Of a stretch of 37,085 nucleotides of DNA, positions 30,884 through 37,085 are shown one piece after another; the first letter of the stretch is position 1, and every line of letters begins with the position of its first letter. Source of the stretch: an uncultured Acidimicrobiaceae bacterium (GTDB lineage Bacteria; Actinomycetota; Acidimicrobiia; Acidimicrobiales; RAAP-2). Location of the stretch: positions 1-37,085 of the forward strand of contig CAITPI010000104.1 in assembly GCA_903894295.1 (NCBI GenBank), in the 5' to 3' direction. A model generated the notes under the pieces. It was given only the letters and a program-made list of their open reading frames with translations, was not told the origin of the DNA and did no database searches. Both the position numbers and the translations under genes were made by a program.

Positions 30884-32571
30884 GCCGGCAGCTTCCCTGG
30901 GGCGAGGACCGGGCCATCAACGGGGCCCGCCTCGGCGACCGGGTCCGCCTCGGTGACACCGGACTGGTGGTGGAGGTGGAGGCCGACGCCCGGGTCGTCG
31001 GGGACGAACTCCTCCTCGGCTTTGGTCGCACGGGACGGGACGGCATCGGCCTGCAGTCGGTGCGCACCAGCGAATCCTGCGACATCGTCATCTCCAACGT
31101 ACTGGTGCTTGATCCCCTGCTCGGCATCCGGAACGCCTCGATCGGCATCCGGGGCGGACGGATCACCGGTGTCGGTCGGGCCGGCAACCCGGACGTGTCG
31201 GATGGAATCGATGTCGTCGTGGGCAGCGGCACCCAGATCATTCCCGGCGAGGGCCTCATTGCCACGGCCGGCGGCATCGACACCCACGTCCACGGGATGT
31301 CGCCCCGGGTCTTCGAGGCCGCCCTCGCCAGTGGGGTCACCACCATTCTCACCCAGGAGCTCGGACCGTTCTGGGGCGTGGGGGTCGGATCACCCACCGT
31401 GTTGCGTCAGGGCTACGCCTCACTGGACGCCTGGCCGGTCAACGTCGGGGTCCTCGGGCGGGGTTCCTCGGCCCGGACCGATCCCCTGCTCGAGCAGTTG
31501 GAGGCGGGTGTCTGTGGCTTCAAGGTCCACGAAGACACCGGAGCCCACCTGCGAACCCTCGACACGGCATTGCAGATGGCCGAGCAGTTCGACGTCCAGG
31601 TCTGCCTCCACACCGACGGTCTGAACGAGGGCCTGACCGTCGACGACACCCTCGCCGTGACCGACGGGCGGGTGGTCCACGCCTTCCACGTCGAAGGGTG
31701 CGGAGGGGGCCATACCCCGGACGTGTTGCGACTGGCCGGAATCGACCACGTCATCGGATCGTCCACCAATCCCACCCTCCCCTACGGCGTCAACGCCCTG
31801 GACGAGCACGTCGCCATGATCGTCAGCGTGCACGGGCTCAACCCCGACGTACCCGGTGATCTCGTCCTGGCCCACGACCGGGTCCGGGCCGAAACCATGG
31901 GGGCCGAGAACCTCCTCCATGACCTCGGCGTCATTCCCATCACCAGCTCCGATGCACTGGGCATGGGACGGGCCGGCGAGAACTGGCGCCGGACCTTTGC
32001 CGTGGCGTCGGTCACCCGGGGTGCGCCCGGCGGCGAGTTGGTCACCCCGGGCCGTCCCGACAACGAACGGGTGCTCCGTTTTCTCGCCAAATTGACGATC
32101 AACCCGGCCCTGGCCCACGGCCTGAGCCACGAAGTGGGCTCCCTCTCCCCCGGTCATCTGGCCGACATCGTCCTCTGGAATCCTGCGTCTTTTGCCGCCA
32201 AGCCGACGCTCGTCATCAAGGGCGGACTTCCGGCCTGGGGCCGCCTCGGCGACCCGAACGCCACCACCGAAACGGCGGAGCCCCTCCGTTATGGACCCCA
32301 GTTCGGAGGTCTCGGTGCCGCCCCGGCCGAACTCTCGGTCCTGTTCACCAACTCGGCGGCGTCCGAGTCCGAATCGGATCCGTGGCCGACCCGGCGCCGG
32401 CGGGTGCCGGTGCAGGGTTGTCGCAGCGTGCGCCTGTCGCACATGGTGCGAAACGGCCGACTCGGGTCGGTCCACGTCGACCCGGTGTCGGCCCGGGTCA
32501 CCCTCGATGGCGAGCAGCTCCACTTCGACGCCCAGGACAACGTGCCCCTGCAGCGCCTCTACTTCCTCTAG
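30880..32571 (+). CDS. Urease alpha-like subunit with altered substrate pocket
   Basis: 563 residues. The nickel ligands of urease alpha are all present: His136 and His138 (DTHVHG), Lys215 (CGFKVHED, carbamylated in ureases), His244 (CLHTDG), His270 (AFHVEG) and Asp358 (SSDALGMG). His217 and flap His318 are kept too. But the flap Cys is Val317, the following His is Gly319, the GGGTGPA.GT urea-contact loop has become QELGPFWGVG (161-167), and SSDSQAMG has become SSDALGMG. It may therefore act on a compound other than urea, perhaps a ureido product of the neighbouring deiminase. No ureDEFG genes are in the window. Confidence 0.87.
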   Translation: MSRQLPWGEDRAINGARLGDRVRLGDTGLVVEVEADARVVGDELLLGFGRTGRDGIGLQSVRTSESCDIVISNVLVLDPLLGIRNASIGIRGGRITGVGRAGNPDVSDGIDVVVGSGTQIIPGEGLIATAGGIDTHVHGMSPRVFEAALASGVTTILTQELGPFWGVGVGSPTVLRQGYASLDAWPVNVGVLGRGSSARTDPLLEQLEAGVCGFKVHEDTGAHLRTLDTALQMAEQFDVQVCLHTDGLNEGLTVDDTLAVTDGRVVHAFHVEGCGGGHTPDVLRLAGIDHVIGSSTNPTLPYGVNALDEHVAMIVSVHGLNPDVPGDLVLAHDRVRAETMGAENLLHDLGVIPITSSDALGMGRAGENWRRTFAVASVTRGAPGGELVTPGRPDNERVLRFLAKLTINPALAHGLSHEVGSLSPGHLADIVLWNPASFAAKPTLVIKGGLPAWGRLGDPNATTETAEPLRYGPQFGGLGAAPAELSVLFTNSAASESESDPWPTRRRRVPVQGCRSVRLSHMVRNGRLGSVHVDPVSARVTLDGEQLHFDAQDNVPLQRLYFL

Positions 32572-32626
32572 TAAGGCCGGCCGGCGTCAAACGGCCACAC
32601 CCGGTCGCCCACGGGAAACCTCCGGG

Positions 32627-32836
32627 TCACTCCCCGGTCGGATAGACCACAAGGAGGCCCCGGTCCACGTCGGCCACCACTACGGTGGTTCCCGGGGCAA
32701 TCGCCTCACCGGGGACCATGGAGACGGCGAACCACTCTTCGCCCCGGGTCAGCACCGAGCCGGGTTGGGTTCGACCCGCCACTTCCTTGGTCACCACGGC
32801 CGTCTCTCCGACCATCCCCAAAACGCCGTTCTGCAT
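32627..32836 (-). CDS. Stand-alone NfeD-like OB-fold protein
   Basis: 69 residues matching only the C-terminal soluble domain of NfeD/YqeY-type membrane proteins (MVGETAVVTKEV, WFAVS, GTTVVVADVDRGLLVVYP). No membrane helix is present, whereas usual NfeD proteins have several. GGGAG 8 nt upstream supports ATG 32836. Partner unknown. Confidence 0.65.
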   Translation of the reverse strand: MQNGVLGMVGETAVVTKEVAGRTQPGSVLTRGEEWFAVSMVPGEAIAPGTTVVVADVDRGLLVVYPTGE

Positions 32837-32925
32837 GCCATGCTCCCGAAAACTCGTTCCCCCACCCTACCGCCGCGCCCGGTCGTCCGACCGTCCGGAT
32901 CAACCGCCTGGATCACCCGCCCGGA

Positions 32926-33570
32926 TCAACCTTCCGGTCCAAGAACCTCCATGGCCAGATCGTCCATCTGGTCCGGCAGGACCACCACGGAGAAGCCGTC
33001 ACGGTCAACCAGCCAGTCCCGGTTGGTCCGGTGGACCTTCTCGGAGCCGTCGTAACGGTTGAGGGCCACCAGAACGTCCCCGCCAAGTGCGTCGATGCTG
33101 CTCCGCACGGCATTGATCGTTCCCAGCCCGGCATCGGCGACCAGCACCACGAGGTCCGGAGCCAGGCGGTCCACCAGGTCGGTGACGTCTCCGTCGCTGG
33201 CCTGGGGGGAGCGGACACCACCGGCGGTCTCGACCAGGCCGAAGGTGGTTGGCCCGGAGGGCCAGTGAATCCCGTCGGCCAGCTCGGCCACCGTGAAGGC
33301 CGGGGTTCCGAGCTCTTCGGCGGCGATGGGAGGCGCCATCGCCACCGGATACCAGCGGGCCGGTGGGCAGACCGTCGTGGGATCTTCCCCACTGGCGGCA
33401 CCGAGCAGGTCGGCATCGGTGACGTCCCCCGGCTCGAACGACTGGGCCGGTTTGCGGGCGGCCACGCCGACCCCACGGGCCCGAAGGGCCCGCAGCAGTT
33501 CCACCGAGACCCAGGTCTTCCCGACCTCGGTACCGGTTCCGGCGACGACGACCAATCTGGTGGGGCGCAT
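32926..33570 (-). CDS. bioD: Dethiobiotin synthetase BioD
   Basis: 214 residues. P-loop GTGTEVGKT at 11-19, the catalytic Lys40 (ARKPAQSF) and ETAGG near 114-118 fit BioD, which makes dethiobiotin from DAPA, CO2 and ATP in biotin synthesis. No bioA, bioB or bioF lies in the window, so it is a scattered gene. Start ATG 33570. A much longer in-frame stretch upstream is antisense to the riboflavin synthase gene and not used. Confidence 0.87.
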   Translation of the reverse strand: MRPTRLVVVAGTGTEVGKTWVSVELLRALRARGVGVAARKPAQSFEPGDVTDADLLGAASGEDPTTVCPPARWYPVAMAPPIAAEELGTPAFTVAELADGIHWPSGPTTFGLVETAGGVRSPQASDGDVTDLVDRLAPDLVVLVADAGLGTINAVRSSIDALGGDVLVALNRYDGSEKVHRTNRDWLVDRDGFSVVVLPDQMDDLAMEVLGPEG

Positions 33571-33600
33571 GGGACGAGTCTTGCCGAAAGTGGCGACGGT

Positions 33601-33606
33601 TAGGAT
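33601..33606 (+). promoter_or_regulatory. -10 box TAGGAT of the riboflavin synthase gene
   Basis: TAGGAT ends 6 nt before ATG 33613, giving a leaderless start. Confidence 0.6.
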
Positions 33607-33612
33607 GCAGTC

Positions 33613-34089
33613 ATGGACCGGATCGGCATAGTTGACACGATGTTCGCCCGCTACGACATGGGCGCCGAGGCCATCAGCGAGCTCGAGGCTTGCCCCGGCT
33701 TCGGTTCGACCTTCGAGATCGTCCACCGCACGGTTCCGGGCTTCAAGGATCTTGGCGTGGCGTGCAAGCGGCTCATCGAACAGGAGCAGTGCAGGATCGT
33801 GGTGGCGCTCGGCATGCCGGGCAAGGCACCGATCGACCAACAGTGCGCCCACGAAGCGGCCCAGGGCATCATGCTGGCCCAGCTGATGACCTCGACCCAC
33901 ATCCTCGAGGTCTTCGTCCACGAGAACGAGGAGTCGGACCCCGAAAAACTGGCCGTGGTGTGCGTGAACCGGGCCCGCAAACACGCCCGCAACGCCTACT
34001 GGATGCTCTACGAGCCCGAGCAGTTGACCCGGCGGGCCGGCCAGGGCATCCGCCAGGGCTACGAGGACGCCGGCCCCATCGTCTCCTGA
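33613..34089 (+). CDS. ribC: Archaeal-type riboflavin synthase (RibC)
   Basis: 158 residues, the size of archaeal RibC and not of the bacterial two-lobed RibE (about 200-220). Diagnostic stretches: GIVDTMFARYDMG, RTVPGFKDLGVACKRL, VALGMPGKAPIDQQCAHEA, GIMLAQLMTSTHILEVFVHE, LTRRAGQGIRQGYEDAGP. These match, as I remember it, the Methanocaldococcus-type enzyme, which is related to lumazine synthase. It joins two lumazine molecules to give riboflavin. A bacterial host is unusual. The gene stands alone, divergent from bioD. FMN/FAD need in this genome is high. Confidence 0.9.
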   Translation: MDRIGIVDTMFARYDMGAEAISELEACPGFGSTFEIVHRTVPGFKDLGVACKRLIEQEQCRIVVALGMPGKAPIDQQCAHEAAQGIMLAQLMTSTHILEVFVHENEESDPEKLAVVCVNRARKHARNAYWMLYEPEQLTRRAGQGIRQGYEDAGPIVS

Positions 34090-34117
34090 CGGAGCCGGAG
34101 CGTCCGTCCGGAGGCGC

Positions 34118-35263
34118 TCAGGCCGGAGGGTCGTGGGGCAGACCGAGGGTCCGCTCGGCGATGATGTTGCGCTGCACCTCGGAGGTTCCTCCACCGATGG
34201 TCAGGGCCGGCGAGAAGAAGAAGCCGTAGTCCCACAGGCTGTCCGGCCACGAGCCGGGCCCGGGCGGATCGTCCTCGGCCGGTCCCGCTCCGGCCAGCAT
34301 GCCCCGCGCCCCGGCCAGGTCCCGGGCCAGCATCATCACGTGCTGGCCGTGGTCATCGGCCAGCGCCTTGCGGACTGACGCCTCGGGTCCCGGAGAGGAG
34401 CCGGCCACCATGGCCGACACGGTGCGCATACGCAGGAGCCGCAGGATCTCGCCTTCACTCCAGAGCCGGGCCAGCCGTTGCCGCAGGATCGGGTCGGTCT
34501 CCCCACCGGACCGGCGGACAACGTCGACCAGGTCCTCGGCGGTGGGCCCCATGCCCCATAGCGCCCCGGAACCCGACAGCGACACCCGCTCGTTCCCGAG
34601 CGTCACCTTGGCCAACGCCCAGCCCTGGCCGCGCTCCCCCACCAGGTTGGCGGCCGGCAGACGGACCTCGTCCAGGAAGACCTCGTTGAACGAGTGGGCG
34701 CCGGTCATGTCCACCAGCGGTCGGATGGTGACCCCCGGAGCGTCCATCGGGCAGATGAAGTAGGAGATGCCCTGGTGCTTCGACGCCTCCGGCTCGGTCC
34801 GGGCCAGCAGGATGCCGAACCTGGCCCGGTGGGCATAGCTGGTCCAGACCTTCTGGCCCTCGACGACCCACTCGTCACCGTCCAGCGTGGCCTTGGTGGT
34901 CAGACTGGCCAGGTCGGAGCCGGCCTCGGGCTCGCTGAAGAGCTGACACCAGATCTCTTCTCCCGCCAGCAGCGGCCACAGGTAGCGCTCCTTCTGGGCC
35001 TCGTTGCCGGCATAGAGGATGGTCGGGCCGGCCCAGCCGATTCCGATGGTGTTGTCCGGCCGGCGCACGCCGGCCGAACGAAGTTCGTCGTCGACGATCA
35101 GCTGGTGCGTCGGATCGGCCCCGAGGCCCCACGGCTTCGGCCAGTGGGGCGCCACCAGACCGGCTTCGGCCAGCTGGCGCGGCTCGGGATCCGGATGGGA
35201 AGCCAGCCAGGTCCGGATCTCCTTCCGGCGGGGATCGTCATCGTCGGGAAGCGCGAAGTCCAT
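34118..35263 (-). CDS. Acyl-CoA dehydrogenase (FadE type)
   Basis: 381 residues of the flavin-dependent acyl-CoA dehydrogenase family. Typical stretches: WCQLFSEPEAGSDLASL, VWTSYAHRARFGILLART, and the C-terminal TIGGGTSEVQRNIIAERTLG. It should oxidise an acyl-CoA with FAD and pass electrons to ETF. TACGCT (35271-35276, reverse strand) ends 7 nt before ATG 35263, fixing the start; an upstream ATG 35296 is not used. It is divergent from the acyl-CoA synthetase gene. Confidence 0.9.
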   Translation of the reverse strand: MDFALPDDDDPRRKEIRTWLASHPDPEPRQLAEAGLVAPHWPKPWGLGADPTHQLIVDDELRSAGVRRPDNTIGIGWAGPTILYAGNEAQKERYLWPLLAGEEIWCQLFSEPEAGSDLASLTTKATLDGDEWVVEGQKVWTSYAHRARFGILLARTEPEASKHQGISYFICPMDAPGVTIRPLVDMTGAHSFNEVFLDEVRLPAANLVGERGQGWALAKVTLGNERVSLSGSGALWGMGPTAEDLVDVVRRSGGETDPILRQRLARLWSEGEILRLLRMRTVSAMVAGSSPGPEASVRKALADDHGQHVMMLARDLAGARGMLAGAGPAEDDPPGPGSWPDSLWDYGFFFSPALTIGGGTSEVQRNIIAERTLGLPHDPPA

Positions 35264-35270
35264 GACGACC

Positions 35271-35276
35271 AGCGTA
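35271..35276 (-). promoter_or_regulatory. -10 box TACGCT of the acyl-CoA dehydrogenase gene
   Basis: Read on the reverse strand, TACGCT ends 7 nt before ATG 35263. Confidence 0.55.
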
Positions 35277-35352
35277 GGCTCCTTCGGTTGCGCCAACCAG
35301 TGACATCAAGGTGCCGTGACACGGCTGAGTGCAGGATGGACGGGGAGTAGTG

Positions 35353-36969
35353 ATGACCGCTTGGAACTTTGGTGACGTCTGGGAGACCGTGGCCGACATG
35401 GTCCCGGATTCACCGGCCCAGACCCACGGCACCAGGACCGTCACCTGGCGTGAGTTCGACCACCGGGCCGACAACGTGGCCCGGTGGCTGCTGGAACGCG
35501 GTGCCCTCCACCAGGACAAGGTCGGTCTCTACCTCTACAACTGCCCCGAGTACCTGGAGGCCACGTTCGCCTGCTTCAAGGCCTCGTTCGTGCCCATCAA
35601 CACCAACTACCGCTATGCCGACGACGAACTGGCCTACCTGTGGGAGAACGCCGATGCCGTCGCCGTCGTGTTCCACGGCACGTTCGCCTCCCGCATCGAA
35701 GGCATCCGGTCCCGGGTGCCCACGGTGGTATCGTGGCTCTGGGTCGACGACGGGTCGGGACCCTGTCCCGACTGGGCGACCCCGTATGAACAGGTGGCCG
35801 GCGCCGAAGGCGGTGGCCGGGTCGTCACCCCCTGGGGCCGCTCCCCGGATGACCTGTTCATGCTCTACACCGGAGGCACGACCGGCATGCCCAAGGGCGT
35901 CATGTGGCGTCAGGACGACCTCTACTCGTTGCTGAACGGCGGCGGTTGGCGACGCTATCCCGAAGACGGAGGCCTGGACGGTGTGCGGGCGTCACTGGCC
36001 GAGAATCCGGCCGGAGCCACCGTGATGCCGGCCTGCCCGCTGATGCACGGCACCGGTGGATTCACCGCCATGGACTGCCTCAGCGGAGCCGGTCGGGTCG
36101 TCACCATGGCGAACAGGACCTTTGACGCCACAGCCCTGCTCGACACCGTCGAGCGGGAGAAGGTCAACGCCCTGATCATCGTCGGTGACGCCTTCGCCAA
36201 GCCGATCCTGGCCGCCCTCGAAGCCGAGCCCGGCCGGTGGGACCTGACCAGCCTGATCGGCATGGTCTCCTCGGGCGTCATGTGGAGCGAGGAGACCAAA
36301 CAGGGCCTCCTCCGCCACCACTCCTCCATGTTGCTGATCGACGCCTTCTCCTCGTCCGAAGCGCTCGGGATGGGCAGCTCGGTCTCGGCGGCCGGAGCGG
36401 CGGCCAAGACGGCCAAGTTCACCCTGGGCCCCTTCGTGCGGGTCCTCGCCGACGACGGAACCGAAGTGAAGCCCGGCGACGGCTCGATCGGCGTGTTGGC
36501 GCTCGGTGGCCGCATTCCGCTCGGCTACTACAAGGACGACGCCAAGACCGCCGCCACCTTCCGGACCATCGACGGAAACCGGTACTCCATTCCCGGGGAC
36601 TACGCCGAGGTTCAGGCGGACGGATCCATCAAACTTCTCGGCCGGGGATCGGCCTGCATCAACACCGGTGGCGAGAAGGTCTATCCCGAAGAGGTGGAGG
36701 AGGTCATCAAGACCCTTCCCGAGGTCCTCGATGCCGCCGTGGTGGGTCTGCCCAGTGAACGCTTCGGCGAGGAGATCGTCGCCGTTGTCGAACTCCGGCC
36801 CGGGATGGGACCGCTCGAACCCGACGCGGTCATCGCCCACGTCAAGGCCCGTCTTGCCGGCTACAAGGCACCGCGCCGGGTCCGCTTCGTGGATTCGATC
36901 GGGCGATCGCCATCGGGCAAGATGGACTACGCCCGCCACCGCCGTGAAACCCAGGAGGCTTACGCATGA
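35353..36969 (+). CDS. Acyl-CoA synthetase (FadD-like, AMP-forming)
   Basis: 538 residues of the ANL superfamily. Core motif YTGGTTGMPKGV, GDYAEV...GRGSACINTGGEKVYP, and the C-terminal catalytic Lys in SPSGKMDY. It should activate a carboxylic acid to its CoA ester with ATP. GGGGAG 5 nt upstream supports ATG 35353. The next acyl-CoA dehydrogenase gene overlaps the stop as ATGA, so synthesis of the CoA ester and its first oxidation are linked. Confidence 0.92.
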   Translation: MTAWNFGDVWETVADMVPDSPAQTHGTRTVTWREFDHRADNVARWLLERGALHQDKVGLYLYNCPEYLEATFACFKASFVPINTNYRYADDELAYLWENADAVAVVFHGTFASRIEGIRSRVPTVVSWLWVDDGSGPCPDWATPYEQVAGAEGGGRVVTPWGRSPDDLFMLYTGGTTGMPKGVMWRQDDLYSLLNGGGWRRYPEDGGLDGVRASLAENPAGATVMPACPLMHGTGGFTAMDCLSGAGRVVTMANRTFDATALLDTVEREKVNALIIVGDAFAKPILAALEAEPGRWDLTSLIGMVSSGVMWSEETKQGLLRHHSSMLLIDAFSSSEALGMGSSVSAAGAAAKTAKFTLGPFVRVLADDGTEVKPGDGSIGVLALGGRIPLGYYKDDAKTAATFRTIDGNRYSIPGDYAEVQADGSIKLLGRGSACINTGGEKVYPEEVEEVIKTLPEVLDAAVVGLPSERFGEEIVAVVELRPGMGPLEPDAVIAHVKARLAGYKAPRRVRFVDSIGRSPSGKMDYARHRRETQEAYA

Positions 36970-37085
36970 CCACGCCGGACGTACTCGAAGAGCTTCACGA
37001 CTGGCTCGGTGACGAGTGGGACCCCGACCTCACGGTCGAGGCCTGGTGGGAGAAGCTCGGCACCGCCGGATGGGCGGCCCCGACC
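36966..37085 (+). CDS. Acyl-CoA dehydrogenase, partial, N-terminus
   Basis: The first 40 codons (MTTPDVLEELHDWLGDEWDP and then LTVEAWWEKLGTAGWAAPT) match the N-terminus of an acyl-CoA dehydrogenase subgroup common in actinobacteria. ATG overlaps the stop of the synthetase gene (ATGA). The gene runs off the right edge. Confidence 0.75.
   Translation, partial: MTTPDVLEELHDWLGDEWDPDLTVEAWWEKLGTAGWAAPT

Noticed and set aside
32926-34194. Fusion of BioD to an upstream N-terminal domain
   Set aside because: The first 208 codons are antisense to the clearly coding riboflavin synthase gene; BioD starts at its own ATG 33570.

Overview
The window is high-GC DNA from an actinobacterium. The class is probably Acidimicrobiia or a close relative. 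The evidence is the dense Actinomycetota-type gene set (FadD/FadE, SDR and DapB-like dehydrogenase genes), a DtxR-type iron operator upstream of an FTR1 permease, GYW...FGDA repeats at the C-terminus of a secreted protein, and many genes whose start codon lies only 6-7 nt after a TANNNT -10 box (leaderless transcripts). The class assignment is an inference; no rRNA gene is present to fix it.

Layout. 1-1560: a partial unknown gene, a cut-down cation/proton antiporter fragment, and a divergent pair of a low-molecular-weight phosphatase and a PPOX-fold flavoprotein. 1700-9610, all forward: an SDR enzyme behind a KstR-like site, a DapB-like dehydrogenase whose Shine-Dalgarno lies in the last unit of an 8-bp tandem repeat, an ABC exporter preceded by a coupled micro-ORF, a GH3 glycosidase, an MFS exporter and a small membrane protein. 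9612-14834, all reverse: HdeD-like membrane protein, SDR, FTR1 iron permease with iron-box sequences, two overlapping hotdog thioesterase-like genes, and a small zinc-motif protein. 15082-23944: GH13 alpha-glucosidase, small Cys/His protein, long XRE-type regulator, class III aminotransferase, PH/GRAM-like protein, a 916-residue secreted CHAP/FG-GAP/repeat protein and a four-helix membrane protein.

23945-27500 is a decayed accessory island ending at a tRNA-Arg(CCT) gene. It holds the 3' end of an IS3-family transposase, an HNH endonuclease gene split into two pieces, an HsdR C-terminal scrap, and a small wHTH/coiled-coil gene. The HNH gene is split by a 1,769-bp element with 39-bp perfect terminal inverted repeats (extended by a second conserved block), flanked by a 10-bp target duplication. 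This element carries no visible transposase. Its only gene is a Fic-family AMP-transferase-like protein with its own operator-like inverted repeat.

27744-32571 is a coherent forward cluster: a double-TetR regulator, an agmatine deiminase-family enzyme, and a urease gamma-beta fusion plus urease alpha-like subunit. The alpha subunit keeps the nickel ligands but has an altered substrate pocket and flap, and there are no urease accessory genes nearby. I infer a ureido or guanidino-nitrogen pathway rather than ordinary urea hydrolysis. 32627-37085 holds a stand-alone NfeD-like OB domain, BioD, an archaeal-type riboflavin synthase (unexpected in a bacterium), and a divergent acyl-CoA dehydrogenase / acyl-CoA synthetase region that continues into a second acyl-CoA dehydrogenase cut by the window edge.
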